In this document: piece after piece, positions 17,064 through 25,018 of the stretch
Numbering within the stretch: the first letter of the stretch is position 1
Layout of the letters: each line of letters opens with the position of its first letter
Origin: Candidatus Bathyarchaeota archaeon
GTDB lineage: Archaea > Thermoproteota > Bathyarchaeia > 40CM-2-53-6 > RBG-13-38-9
DNA: 29,454 nucleotides
Direction: 5' to 3'
NCBI GenBank assembly: GCA_018396565.1
Contig: JAGTQO010000009.1
Location: forward strand, 1-29,454
Program-made: the position numbers and the translations under genes
The notes under the pieces: generated by a model
The model's database searches: none
What the model was told of the DNA's origin: nothing
The model's input: only the letters and a program-made list of their open reading frames with translations

Positions 17064-17154
17064 CTCTCAACTCACGGTCTGGATGAGAATTTTTAAACTG
17101 TTATATTTGTTGTAGGCAAGATTCATAAGTTTCTTGAACAGAACCCTGCAGGGG

Positions 17155-17604
17155 ATGGTCCTATTGACTCGTGTAGGGATACATGATAAGGGTGACCTGT
17201 CGATTCAGGAGTTGATTGAATACATAAAGGCAAATGAAAGGTTCGGAGAGGTTGGCGGAGTTGCTTGCTTCCTAGGTTTCGTAAAGGGCATGATAGGCGA
17301 AGGAAAGAGGGTTAAGGATCTGGAGTTGGAAGCATACAAGGAGAGGGCTGAGGAGATCTTCAGCCAAATAGCCCAAGACATTAGGAGTCGACCGGGGATA
17401 GTTGAGTGTCTCATCCACCATGTCACCGGTAAACTGAAGCTGGGCGACCTGATCTTTGTAGTGATGGTTGCTGGGAGATCTAGAAAAGACGTCTTTCCAG
17501 CATTGGTTGAGGCTGTTGAACGTGCAAAGAGGGAGGCGACCATATGGAAGAAAGAAACCTTGGAGTCAGGGGAGTCTTACTGGGTTGAGTATGGTAAGGA
17601 ATGA
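17155..17604 (+). CDS. moaE: Molybdopterin synthase catalytic subunit MoaE
   Basis: The large subunit of molybdopterin synthase, which inserts sulfur carried by MoaD into precursor Z to form the dithiolene of the molybdenum/tungsten cofactor. MoaE features are GGVACFLGFVKG, LELEAYKERAEEIF, HHVTGKLKLGDLIFVVMVAG, SRKDVFPALVEAVERAKRE and the catalytic-lysine region IWKKE near the C-terminus. The usual HR.G motif is HHVTG here. The start shown is ATG 17155 (149 aa); the frame is open to a TTG at 17134 (156 aa), which lies nearer the expected leaderless position behind TTATATTT at 17101-17108, so both remain possible. No other cofactor genes are in the window. Confidence 0.9.
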   Translation: MVLLTRVGIHDKGDLSIQELIEYIKANERFGEVGGVACFLGFVKGMIGEGKRVKDLELEAYKERAEEIFSQIAQDIRSRPGIVECLIHHVTGKLKLGDLIFVVMVAGRSRKDVFPALVEAVERAKREATIWKKETLESGESYWVEYGKE

Positions 17605-17631
17605 AATATTTCCTGGGTATAGTTGAATGAT

Positions 17632-17657
17632 AAAAAAGGGATGACGCGTTGACGCGC
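17632..17657 (-). terminator. Probable terminator of ssb
   Basis: On the minus strand, 12 bp past the ssb stop, CGCG (17645-17648 and 17653-17656) forms a small GC hairpin around a four-base loop, followed by CCC and six T (complement of 17632-17637). It sits in the 64-bp gap between convergent moaE and ssb. The stem is only 4 bp, so the T-run is the stronger signal. Confidence 0.45.
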
Positions 17658-17668
17658 CACCTTAATTT

Positions 17669-18151
17669 TTAAAATCTCCTTCTCGAACCGAACTTTCTGC
17701 GGCCCCTTCTACCCTCGCCCCCATAGTCTCCGCCGTATCTTGGTCTGAATGTTGGGTAACGCCTCTCCTGCTCAAACTGCTTGTCTGATAGATTGTTGTC
17801 GGTGTTCACCGAACCTATTGTCTGTGTTGAGGATGATATGCTTCCATATCTGCCTATGTTGAGTCTCATCGACCCCTTGAATAGGGAGATGTAGCCGTTC
17901 TTTATCTCTAGGACGCTGTCCTCCTTCACAGCGTCGATGTTGTCGTCCCATAGGGTCAAGTATATTGAGCCTGTCTCGTCCCCTACCAGGGCGTCGGCGA
18001 CTCTATGAACAGACCCGTCTCTTCTCGAGATCGTTTCTCTAACAGGACTCTTCGACACGACCTTCACAGTCGTATTTACCTGTTTAGAGTTTGGGGTTAG
18101 GGCTTCCACTTTCACGGTTTCTAGGTTTATAGTCGGTCTCTCTTCGGACAT
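17669..18151 (-). CDS. ssb: Single-stranded DNA-binding protein, Sulfolobus SSB type (single OB fold)
   Basis: A 160-aa single-OB-fold protein that binds single-stranded DNA in replication and repair. The OB domain (about 10-110) matches crenarchaeal SSB: VNTTVKVVSKS, ADALVGDETGSIYLTLWDDN, VLEIKNGYISLFKGSMRLNIG. The C-terminal tail from about 128 is Arg/Gly-rich (RPRYGGDYGGEGRRGRRKF), whereas Sulfolobus SSB ends in an acidic stretch after its RG region; here the end is basic (GSRRRF). The ATG at 18151 starts just before MSEERPT. A 250-bp gap with strong stem-loops lies upstream, and TTCTTAAG about 50 bp before the ATG is a possible TATA box. Confidence 0.9.
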   Translation of the reverse strand: MSEERPTINLETVKVEALTPNSKQVNTTVKVVSKSPVRETISRRDGSVHRVADALVGDETGSIYLTLWDDNIDAVKEDSVLEIKNGYISLFKGSMRLNIGRYGSISSSTQTIGSVNTDNNLSDKQFEQERRYPTFRPRYGGDYGGEGRRGRRKFGSRRRF

Positions 18152-18264
18152 TTCACTTACTCTCGCTTCTTACAGGATTCTACTGTCCATTCCCCCTCTT
18201 AAGAATTGCCTTGCCAAAATTGGCCTCGGGAAGATGCCAAGAGTAAGTTTAGCGTTGGAAGTTT

Positions 18265-18392
18265 GGTGTTTGGTGGGGGCACACCACCTCACCCACTATA
18301 GATTGTTAAACCCAGACGGGCCGGCTACTCCTATGCATCTATGTGAGCTGCATAGGCACTCAGTCAGGTCTGTAGGTTTTGCCAGTCTTGGC
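18265..18392. ncRNA. Candidate structured RNA between gatB and ssb
   Basis: The 250-bp gap has no ORF but strong nested pairing. AAACCCAGAC (18308-18317) pairs with GTCTG (18368-18372) and GGTTT (18375-18379) with a two-base bulge. Inside, CCTATGCA (18330-18337) pairs perfectly with TGCATAGG (18349-18356) around an 11-nt loop, leaving internal loops of 12 and 11 nt. Flanking it, GGTGG (18272-18276) pairs with CCACC (18284-18288), and GCCA (18381-18384) with TGGC (18389-18392). The stem-internal loop-stem shape, with ACA just past the stem on the minus strand, recalls an H/ACA guide RNA, but the distance from upper stem to ACA (23 nt) is longer than the usual 14-16. It could instead be an ssb leader or a gatB terminator region. 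Strand undecided. Confidence 0.35.
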
Positions 18393-18401
18393 TGCTAAAC
18401 T

Positions 18402-19856
18402 TCATTTCCCAGCCGAGGCCTTCAACCTATTCCTAACAAGAATGTTTGCAAGTTGAGGGTCGGCTTTGCCTTCGGTTAACTTCATTAACTGGCCCACCAG
18501 GAAACGTACAGCCTTCTCATCTTTCAGGGCGTCCTTCACAGCCTTAGGGTTCTCTTCGAAGACCCTGTCGGTCAACCTCTCCAAATATTCCCTGTCCGAT
18601 ATCCTGATCAATCCTCTAGCCTTGACGACGTTTTCAGGGGCCTCCCCTGTGACCATTATCTCCTTCAACACTTCTTTACCGATCTTACCGCTTATGGTTC
18701 CGTCATCTATCAGTCTGAGCATCCCAACCATGTGTTGTGGTGTCAACTTCGTCTCCCTCAGCTCCAAACCCATATCATATAGGTATGAGAGGAGGTCGCC
18801 AACTATCCAGTTGCTCAGCAGGTCAGGCCTGCTGTAGTTTGCCGCGCAGGCTTCGAAGAATTCGGCGAGGGCCTTATTATCTGTCAGGACCTCAGCATTC
18901 TGCATCGATATGCCGTACTGCTCCATCAACCTCCGCTTCCTACTGTCGGGGAGCTCAGGCATCGAAGCCCTGAGCCTCTCAACATCCTCTCTCGATATCA
19001 ATATTGGGACTAGGTCAGGTTCAGGGAAGTATCTGTAGTCTTCCTCCTCCTCCTTAACCCTCAAGGTTACGGTGACCCTCCTCAACTCATCCCAATGCCT
19101 AGTCTCCCTACCTATGCGCAAACCTTTCCTGATTAGGCTCCTCTGCCTGGTCATCTCAAAGTTGAGAGCCCTCTCAACCTCCTTGAAGGATGAGATGTTC
19201 TTCACCTCAACCCTGGTCCCACCCTCTATAGATATGTTTGCGTCACACCTCATAGAGCCTTCGAGCTCCCCGCTTGAAACCCCTAAATGCTCAAGGATGG
19301 ACCTCAACTTCTGCAGGAATATCCTAGCCTCCCTCGGTGACGTTATATCAGGCTCAGTGACTATCTCAGCCAAGGCCACCCCGGCCCTGTTATAGTCTAC
19401 GAGCGTAGCTTTAGAGGTCTCTATAGTCCCCTCATAGACGAGTTTACCGGGATCCTCCTCCAACTGGAGTCTTGAGATTCGAACCTTCCGGCCGCCGTCG
19501 ATGGTTACGTATCCGTCCTTTGCTATTGGAACCCCTCCAGCCCTGTCATACTGGGATATCTGGAAGTTCTTGGGCATGTCTGGGTAGAAGTAGTTCTTCC
19601 TATAGAATAGGGTTCTACTACTCACCTGCATGTTGAGTGCCAGAGCTATCATAATTGCGTCTTCAACCGCCTTACGGTTGAGAACCGGAAGTGTTCCAGG
19701 CATACCCATACATACAGGGCAGATGTGGGTGTTCGGCTCACTATCCCTGTAGTCTGCTGAGCAGCTGCAGAACAGTTTGCTCTTCAAATTTGTTAGTTGA
19801 CAGTGAACTTCGAGTCCAATCTTGACCTTAAGTTCTGGAACCGTTTCAACATGCAT
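18402..19856 (-). CDS. gatB: Asp-tRNA(Asn)/Glu-tRNA(Gln) amidotransferase subunit B
   Basis: The kinase/tRNA-binding subunit of GatCAB, which phosphorylates the side chain of mischarged Asp (or Glu) and receives ammonia from GatA. The 484-aa protein has KIGLEVHCQL at the N-terminus, zinc-type Cys30, Cys32, Cys46 and Cys49 (FCSCS and CPVCMG), NYFYPDMPKNFQISQYD (88-104), RAGVALAEIVTEPD, and RVEVKNISS, RYFPEPDL; the C-terminal helical and YqeY-like domains follow. Length is normal. The ATG at 19856 is 13 bp after the gatA stop. In archaea GatCAB mainly makes Asn-tRNA, with Gln-tRNA left to GatDE; the aspS gene in this operon supports that role. Confidence 0.96.
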   Translation of the reverse strand: MHVETVPELKVKIGLEVHCQLTNLKSKLFCSCSADYRDSEPNTHICPVCMGMPGTLPVLNRKAVEDAIMIALALNMQVSSRTLFYRKNYFYPDMPKNFQISQYDRAGGVPIAKDGYVTIDGGRKVRISRLQLEEDPGKLVYEGTIETSKATLVDYNRAGVALAEIVTEPDITSPREARIFLQKLRSILEHLGVSSGELEGSMRCDANISIEGGTRVEVKNISSFKEVERALNFEMTRQRSLIRKGLRIGRETRHWDELRRVTVTLRVKEEEEDYRYFPEPDLVPILISREDVERLRASMPELPDSRKRRLMEQYGISMQNAEVLTDNKALAEFFEACAANYSRPDLLSNWIVGDLLSYLYDMGLELRETKLTPQHMVGMLRLIDDGTISGKIGKEVLKEIMVTGEAPENVVKARGLIRISDREYLERLTDRVFEENPKAVKDALKDEKAVRFLVGQLMKLTEGKADPQLANILVRNRLKASAGK

Positions 19857-19869
19857 TCAAGCCACTATC

Positions 19870-21339
19870 CTAAACAGCGGGTTTCAGATCCAATTCGAGA
19901 TTCTTCTCTAAAGTGTATGAGACCCTTATGAGAAGGTCCTCCCTGAAAGGTGGGGCCATAAACTGGACGCCTATAGGTAGGCCTTGATGTGAGGAGCATG
20001 GGATCGATACTGCAGGGATCCCAGCTAAGTTGGCAGTAACCGTGTCGACATCGCACATATACATCTCCAGCGGGTCACGTAACTTTTCTCCGAGTCTGTA
20101 TGGTAGAATTGGCATCGTTGGGCTTGCGAGGAGATCGAAATTCTTGAAGACCCTGGAGAGTTCCTGCCTGATCAAGGTTCTCACCCTCTGTGCTCTCAAG
20201 TAATACTGGTTGTAGTAGCCTGCTGAGAGGGCATATGTACCCAGCATGATCCTCCTCTTAACCTCAGGTCCGAACCCCTCCCTCCTATTACGTGAGTAGG
20301 CCTCACTCCAGTCGCAGTCATCATCCTCGAGCCTGAACCCATACCTCAAACCGTCATATCTTGCAAGGTTTGAGCTGGCCTCAGACATCGCTATAATATA
20401 GTATGATGCCAGAGCATACTTCAGACTGTGGAGGCTCACCTCCTCACATGTAGCCCCCAAACCAATCAGCCTATTTATGGCATTCCAAACACCCTTAGAG
20501 ACCGCCTCCTCTGTACCCTCGCCGAAGAGCTCCTTTGGAACTCCCAACCTGATACCTGAAACATCCTCTATAAGGTGGCTCCTCAGGCTTGTAGGTCCAG
20601 TATTCACTGACGTGCTGTCCCGACTGTCGTGTCCTGATATACAGTCCATAACCGTCGCCACATCAGCCACAGTCCTCCCAATCGGGGATATTTGCTCGAG
20701 ACTGTTAGCGAAGGCTATGAGACCATACCTGCTTACGAGACCATACGTAGGTTTCAGACCTACCACCCCGCAGAAGCTTGCTGGACACCTGACCGACCCA
20801 CCTGTATCTGAACCCAAAGATACTGTTGCCTCAAAGGAGGCTACTGAAGCCGCGCTCCCGCCAGACGAACCTCCTGGAACCCTTTCGAGATCGTAGGGGT
20901 TGAGGGTAGGTCCGAAAGCACTCTGCTCAGTCGATGAGCCCATAGCAAACTCATCCATATTCGTCTTGCCAACAATCACCGCGTCTTGGGCCTTGAGCCT
21001 CTCAATGACTGTTGCATCATATATTGGAATAAAACTCTCAAGCATCTTGGATGCACATGTGGTTCTAACCCCCATTGTGCAAATATTATCCTTGACTGCA
21101 ACTGCGACCCCAGCCAAGGAGCCTACCTTCTCGCCCCTACGGATCCTAGAGTCTATCTCACGAGCCCTCATCAAAGCATAATCTTCTGTCAAGGTCAGAA
21201 ATGCATGTATCTTAGGATCGGCTGTCCTTATCCTTTCAAAACACTCGCTAATATACTCTTCAACAGAGATCTCTTGCACCTTAACTTTCCTGACAATCTC
21301 AGATGCTGGCAACTCCAATATTCTAGGCATGTAAGACAC
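19870..21339 (-). CDS. gatA: Asp-tRNA(Asn)/Glu-tRNA(Gln) amidotransferase subunit A
   Basis: The glutaminase/amidase subunit that releases ammonia from glutamine and channels it to GatB. The amidase-signature triad is visible with the standard spacing: Lys83 (AVAVKDNI), Ser158 (PGGSSGGSA) and Ser182 (GSDTGGSVRCPASFCG). The 489-aa length and the ending HQGLPIGVQFMAPPF are typical. The longest frame begins with GTG at 21339, 2 bp after the gatC stop; an ATG at 21330 (Met4) is an equally likely start. Tight packing with gatC and gatB indicates one transcript. Confidence 0.96.
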   Translation of the reverse strand: MSYMPRILELPASEIVRKVKVQEISVEEYISECFERIRTADPKIHAFLTLTEDYALMRAREIDSRIRRGEKVGSLAGVAVAVKDNICTMGVRTTCASKMLESFIPIYDATVIERLKAQDAVIVGKTNMDEFAMGSSTEQSAFGPTLNPYDLERVPGGSSGGSAASVASFEATVSLGSDTGGSVRCPASFCGVVGLKPTYGLVSRYGLIAFANSLEQISPIGRTVADVATVMDCISGHDSRDSTSVNTGPTSLRSHLIEDVSGIRLGVPKELFGEGTEEAVSKGVWNAINRLIGLGATCEEVSLHSLKYALASYYIIAMSEASSNLARYDGLRYGFRLEDDDCDWSEAYSRNRREGFGPEVKRRIMLGTYALSAGYYNQYYLRAQRVRTLIRQELSRVFKNFDLLASPTMPILPYRLGEKLRDPLEMYMCDVDTVTANLAGIPAVSIPCSSHQGLPIGVQFMAPPFREDLLIRVSYTLEKNLELDLKPAV

Positions 21340-21341
21340 TG

Positions 21342-21632
21342 CTAAACTATCCTTGGGGCTTTCACATATCTACCTTTCATAACAGGAACAATTTCGAGGA
21401 GGCTATCTGGAGAGGTCTGCTGGGGGGCATCCTCTCTGGTGACATTCACAAGTTCAATGACATGGTAGGTTGGCTCAACACCTTCAGTATCGATCTCGTC
21501 GAGCATTCTGAAATATTCTAGGATCTCACTCATCTCATTGAGATACCTCCGCTCCTCCCTCTTCGAAATCTTGATCTTGGACAGCCAAGCAAGCCGCCTC
21601 ACCTCTTCAAGAGTTATAACTTCCTTAGCCAT
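21342..21632 (-). CDS. gatC: Asp-tRNA(Asn)/Glu-tRNA(Gln) amidotransferase subunit C
   Basis: The small belt-like subunit that wraps and stabilises the GatA-GatB complex. The protein (96 aa from this start) shows the family pattern: LEEVRRLAWLSKIKISKREE at the N-terminus, EILEYFRMLDEIDTEGVEPT in the middle, and the proline-rich end with VNVTREDAP and the final YVKAPRIV. The frame is open to a TTG at 21650, overlapping aspS by 4 bp, but ATG 21632 has GGTGA eight bases upstream and gives the usual N-terminus, so it is preferred. It sits between aspS and gatA. Confidence 0.93.
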   Translation of the reverse strand: MAKEVITLEEVRRLAWLSKIKISKREERRYLNEMSEILEYFRMLDEIDTEGVEPTYHVIELVNVTREDAPQQTSPDSLLEIVPVMKGRYVKAPRIV

Positions 21633-21646
21633 GTGAGTATTCACCT

Positions 21647-22972
21647 TCAAGGTGTGAGTCTCTGGGGATCCCTTGGATAGAGAACGACCTCACGTATGTT
21701 CTCGACACCTACGAGGACCATTATAAACCTGTCCAAGCCGAGGCCAAACCCCGCATGTGGAGGGATACCGTAATTGAATGTCTTCAGATGGTACTCAAAG
21801 TTTTTAGGGTTCAAACCTTTCTCCTTCAACCTCTCAGTGAGCTCCTTCCTATCATCTATCCTTGAGCCTCCAGAAGCAAGCTCAACAGACCCATACATGA
21901 AGTCGAAAGACTCACAGACCTCAGGCCTATCTCTCTTCGGCTTGATATAGAAGGCTTTCGACTTCGTCGGCCAGTCGATTATGAAATGGTAACTTGGAAA
22001 GATTTTGGAGTATGTTTTTAGGATAGGTGTCGAGAGGTCCTCCCCCCACTCAACCTTGACACCCCCACCTTCAAGTATATGGAGAACCTCATCATACGTC
22101 ACCCTCTTAAGTGGGAGTTTCACCGGTTCAAGTTTAACATTCAATGTTGCCAGTTCACACTCGCATCTTTTATGAACTGTGTCTACAACATGTTTTAACA
22201 TTCCTTCAAGGAGCTCCATAACGTCGATATAGTTTACGTAAGCCTGCTCAACATCGACTGATACTGCTTCGCTGAGGTGTTTGAGGGTTCTGAACTGTTC
22301 AGCCCTGAATATGGGTCCTATCTCGAAGACTTTCTCGAAGACAGCTGCCAGCTGCTCCTTATATAGTTGGGGGCTCTGGGCTAGGAAAGCCTCCTTATCA
22401 TAGTATAGGAGGGGGAATAGGGCGGCGCCCCCCTCAGTCGCTGAAGATATTATCTTAGGCGTATTGACTTCGATGAAGTCTCTACTGTAGAGATATTCCC
22501 TTATAGATTCGAGGACGACGCTTCTAATCTTGAATATGGCATTAGACTGGGGTCTCAGCAAGTCCACCATACGGAGATCGAGCCTCTTATCTATACTCTG
22601 TTCAACCCTCCCATACGGATCGAACGGAAGATCCTTTCTAGGTTCACTTAGAATCTTAATTTCAGAGGGCAGTATCTCAGCGCCATGGGGAGCCTTGACT
22701 ATGCTCCTCACAACCCCCCTAACCCCTATAAGTGAATATTGCGGTAGACGCTCAACCTTCTCCAGCAGCGACCTCTCAGAATTCTCCCTGTGAACCGTAA
22801 CTTGAACTATCCCCTTCATATCATTCAGAATGATGAAGGTTATCCCACCTTGCCTACGTATGCTCTGAACCCTACCGAAAACGGTGACTGAAGCCCCATC
22901 TAGGTCCGGTGTGACTTCTCTGGAGTAGTGTGTCCTCCTCCAGTCGTCGAGGCCATCTGAAATCTTGGGCAA
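21647..22972 (-). CDS. aspS: Aspartyl-tRNA synthetase, archaeal type, probably non-discriminating
   Basis: Charges tRNA-Asp and, if non-discriminating, tRNA-Asn with aspartate. The 441-aa protein has an N-terminal OB anticodon-binding domain (about 1-105), then class II motifs: EVNTPKIISSATEGGAALFPLLYY, motif 2 around GPIFRAEQFRTLKHLSE, and motif 3 GFGLGLDRFIMV. In the archaeal enzyme, Trp26 and Lys85 (T. kodakarensis numbering) mark discrimination, with His and Pro in relaxed enzymes. By eye these align with Gln36 (GRVQSIR) and Pro95 (VKAPHGAEI), the latter matching the relaxed type. Linkage to gatCAB fits: Asp-tRNA(Asn) made here is amidated by the neighbouring complex. The start is TTG at 22972 after GGTAGG. 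Confidence 0.93.
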   Translation of the reverse strand: MPKISDGLDDWRRTHYSREVTPDLDGASVTVFGRVQSIRRQGGITFIILNDMKGIVQVTVHRENSERSLLEKVERLPQYSLIGVRGVVRSIVKAPHGAEILPSEIKILSEPRKDLPFDPYGRVEQSIDKRLDLRMVDLLRPQSNAIFKIRSVVLESIREYLYSRDFIEVNTPKIISSATEGGAALFPLLYYDKEAFLAQSPQLYKEQLAAVFEKVFEIGPIFRAEQFRTLKHLSEAVSVDVEQAYVNYIDVMELLEGMLKHVVDTVHKRCECELATLNVKLEPVKLPLKRVTYDEVLHILEGGGVKVEWGEDLSTPILKTYSKIFPSYHFIIDWPTKSKAFYIKPKRDRPEVCESFDFMYGSVELASGGSRIDDRKELTERLKEKGLNPKNFEYHLKTFNYGIPPHAGFGLGLDRFIMVLVGVENIREVVLYPRDPQRLTP

Positions 22973-23314
22973 ACCCCTACCTACCTTAGACCAACCTATT
23001 CACAATCCCTTCTTATTTTACTTTTACCAAAAGATTTAGTAGGGGAAAAGCTCCCTACTCAAAGGGAATCTCCTCAAATTTTTAGAATGTGAATTAGAAG
23101 CAGTAGGTGCGCTTTTAAGGTCTCAAATATGATGGAAAAATGGTGGATTCGACGAGTCTAAGCTGTGCGGTTCCGGTGAGAACAATGGGCTTATGCAATG
23201 CTTTTAGAAGGTTCTGATTTTGATAAATATGGCAGGTCTCTGTTACAAGGAGAGGCCAAATAACTGTACATGTCAAGTTGGGGAGGAAGTTCGGTATAAT
23301 CGAGGGTCAAGTTA

Positions 23315-23446
23315 GTGGAGATAAAAGATCGTATCGTGATAAAGATGCGTCCTAGCATACTTGACCTGTCGGGGATAGATGTGGAAAAGGGCAACTTAGA
23401 GGAGTTGGAGAGAATGCTGGACCAGGTGAGGGAAGATGATGCCTGA
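23315..23446 (+). CDS. Small ORF resembling a VapB-type antitoxin
   Basis: A 43-aa frame from GTG 23315, with GAGGGT seven bases upstream, to TGA 23446; the frame is open from 23300. It reads like a short antitoxin: a beta start (EIKDRIVIKMRPSIL), LSGID, then an acidic helix NLEELERMLDQVREDD. Its stop overlaps an ATG in the next frame (ATGCCTGA), the usual arrangement of vapB with vapC, and that frame shows a decayed VapC-like start. The 500-bp gap between aspS and the BtuF-like gene has no other gene. The assignment rests on layout and general resemblance, not on a diagnostic motif. Confidence 0.4.
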   Translation: MEIKDRIVIKMRPSILDLSGIDVEKGNLEELERMLDQVREDDA

Positions 23447-23513
23447 GAAGAGCATGTAGTGTACCAGTTTCTTTGATGAATACTTGAATATCGCTTCAAG
23501 CAATGGCTGTTAG
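23439..23513 (+). pseudogene. Remnant resembling the start of a VapC (PIN-domain) toxin
   Basis: ATG at 23439 overlaps the small upstream ORF. The frame reads MPEKSM, a TAG stop at 23457-23459, then CTSFFDEYLNIASSNGC and a second stop. VapC proteins start with a few residues followed by a hydrophobic strand and DTS(F/V)(F/L)ID.L; here the catalytic Asp position is Cys and only about 25 codons remain before the convergent BtuF-like gene ends. It is a candidate truncated, inactivated toxin gene; the match is short and could be coincidence. Confidence 0.35.
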
Positions 23514-23527
23514 ATGGGTTTCCAGAA

Positions 23528-24862
23528 TTATTTTCCAGCTTGATTGTATCTGGTACGTTGCTGAGTTCTAATTGATTTGAACTTCATTATCGAGAAGGCG
23601 ATGAGGATGATTATGGGAAGTATGGTGTAGGGTACCTTGAATTCGGGGATGTCTTCGCTCCCGCCGATGACAACCTCCCGTCTACTTGTTGGGGTGTTGA
23701 ATCTGACTGTAAATCTGTTTTGATCTTCAGATACTGACGCGCCCGCCTCTACGCCATCTATAATTACGATAGGTCTTCCTCTCAGCAGCCTCTTCTCAAT
23801 AGATACATTCACAGACGCTAAAGCTCCCTCCACACCTATTATGGTGAAGTTGAGGAGACGTTTAGCATCGTTGTAGATTATGGCGAATAGGGTTGAATTG
23901 GTTGTTATCGATATTGAACTGTTATAGTTGATCGTTCCAGTGAATAGTTCGGGGTGAATTACGGCTGCTAAGTGCTCGAGTCCATTGAAGAGTCTAGGTC
24001 CAGGACGGATGAGGGTATTCTCATTCAGAGTGTATACTCGATTCTTCTTCACTGCTTCTATCATACTCCATCCAGGCCTCTTCTCAAAGTCGGATTTTGA
24101 GACTCCACCCATATACCCTATCGGGATGATGATTATGTCAGGATTCTTCTGTATAACCATCTCAGTATTGATTATAGGGTAGGGTGCCGGTGAATCGTGG
24201 AAGATATTCTGGCCTCCAGCCTTCTGGATCAAATCGTCAACAACTGTGTTCCCGCCGAAACTCATCAGAGGGTCATACCACAATTCATAGTATACCTTGG
24301 GTTTACTCGTGGCCTTGCCGGTCCTCTCTAAGACATAGTCATATCTTCTCTGCAGACTCTCGACAAGCCTGTTTGCCTCATCAGTCTTGTTGCATATGGT
24401 TCCGATAAGGCGTAGATTGTTGACGACTTCAACTATATTCTTAGGATTTAAACCTATGACCGTAACCCCTCTATTTTGGAGGGCGGAGATGAAATTGAGT
24501 TGCAGATTCGTAGCTGCAACTACCAAGTCAGGTTTGAGGGAGACTACGCCCTCAAGACTTGGATCGGCGTAACCTCCTATCACCGTGATCTTACCTTCCT
24601 TGACCCTATCGAGAACAAGAGGTGGCCAGTCGCAGTACTTAGTTACACCAACGACTTTTTCTCCAAGGCCCAACGTGAAGAGTATCTCAGTGTTGCTTGG
24701 AGCTGTTGAAACAATTCGGTTTGGAGGAGAGTTCACGGTGACGCTTCTACCGAAATCGTCGACTACAACCATTGGGTAAGCGCTACCGGCATGAACTGTG
24801 AAGTTGAATGTTGAGATGATGGGGAATGTTATTATTAGCAAAATCAGTATATTGCGCTTCAT
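23528..24862 (-). CDS. BtuF-like ABC transporter binding protein (cobalamin/iron chelate) with C-terminal anchor
   Basis: The extracellular binding protein of a class III (BtuF/FhuD-like) importer for vitamin B12 or an iron chelate. From this start it has a signal peptide (KRNILILLIITFPIISTF), then the family's DDFGRSVTVNSPPNRIVSTAPSNTEILF pattern in two pieces, KYCDWPP, SLKPDLVVAA, ELWYDPLMSFGG and VIQKNPDIIIIP. After the binding domain (to about residue 320) there is a beta-rich segment and a membrane helix (PYTILPIIILIAFSIM), so the protein is tethered, replacing a lipid anchor. ATG 24862 is preferred over ATG 24877 because a TATA box is centred 26-27 bp upstream of it. No permease or ATPase gene is in the window. 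Confidence 0.88.
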   Translation of the reverse strand: MKRNILILLIITFPIISTFNFTVHAGSAYPMVVVDDFGRSVTVNSPPNRIVSTAPSNTEILFTLGLGEKVVGVTKYCDWPPLVLDRVKEGKITVIGGYADPSLEGVVSLKPDLVVAATNLQLNFISALQNRGVTVIGLNPKNIVEVVNNLRLIGTICNKTDEANRLVESLQRRYDYVLERTGKATSKPKVYYELWYDPLMSFGGNTVVDDLIQKAGGQNIFHDSPAPYPIINTEMVIQKNPDIIIIPIGYMGGVSKSDFEKRPGWSMIEAVKKNRVYTLNENTLIRPGPRLFNGLEHLAAVIHPELFTGTINYNSSISITTNSTLFAIIYNDAKRLLNFTIIGVEGALASVNVSIEKRLLRGRPIVIIDGVEAGASVSEDQNRFTVRFNTPTSRREVVIGGSEDIPEFKVPYTILPIIILIAFSIMKFKSIRTQQRTRYNQAGK

Positions 24863-24883
24863 GGACGGATTATCCATCCAACT

Positions 24884-24893
24884 AATATTTAAA
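24884..24893 (-). promoter_or_regulatory. TATA box for the BtuF-like gene (leaderless)
   Basis: On the minus strand TTTAAATATT (complement of 24884-24893) is centred about 26-27 bp upstream of the ATG at 24862, so transcription would start at that codon. This argues against the ATG at 24877, which would lie upstream of the transcript start. Confidence 0.55.
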
Positions 24894-25018
24894 TCAAACT
24901 GAATGCCCGATCATAAGGTAAATTAGACTTCGAAGACCGAATGCGATAGATGTAGGAGGACCCTTTGAACAGTTGGATTATGAGGTTCTTCAGCGGCTTG
25001 GTTTTCTAATGTTAAATG

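Noticed and set aside
18301..18400. Possible tRNA in the gatB-ssb gap
   Set aside because: No T-loop consensus (TTCRA) or acceptor pairing on either strand; the pairing pattern is not a cloverleaf.
23191..23499. A 102-aa minus-strand ORF in the aspS-BtuF gap
   Set aside because: Ser-rich, low-complexity composition with no motif; it is the antisense shadow of the plus-strand antitoxin-like ORF, which has a Shine-Dalgarno and a coding-like composition.
24897..25018. Minus-strand open stretch after uvrC that might be its missing C-terminal domain in another frame
   Set aside because: The longest translation has no GIG-type hairpin motifs and the frames are broken by stops; it does not resemble HhH.
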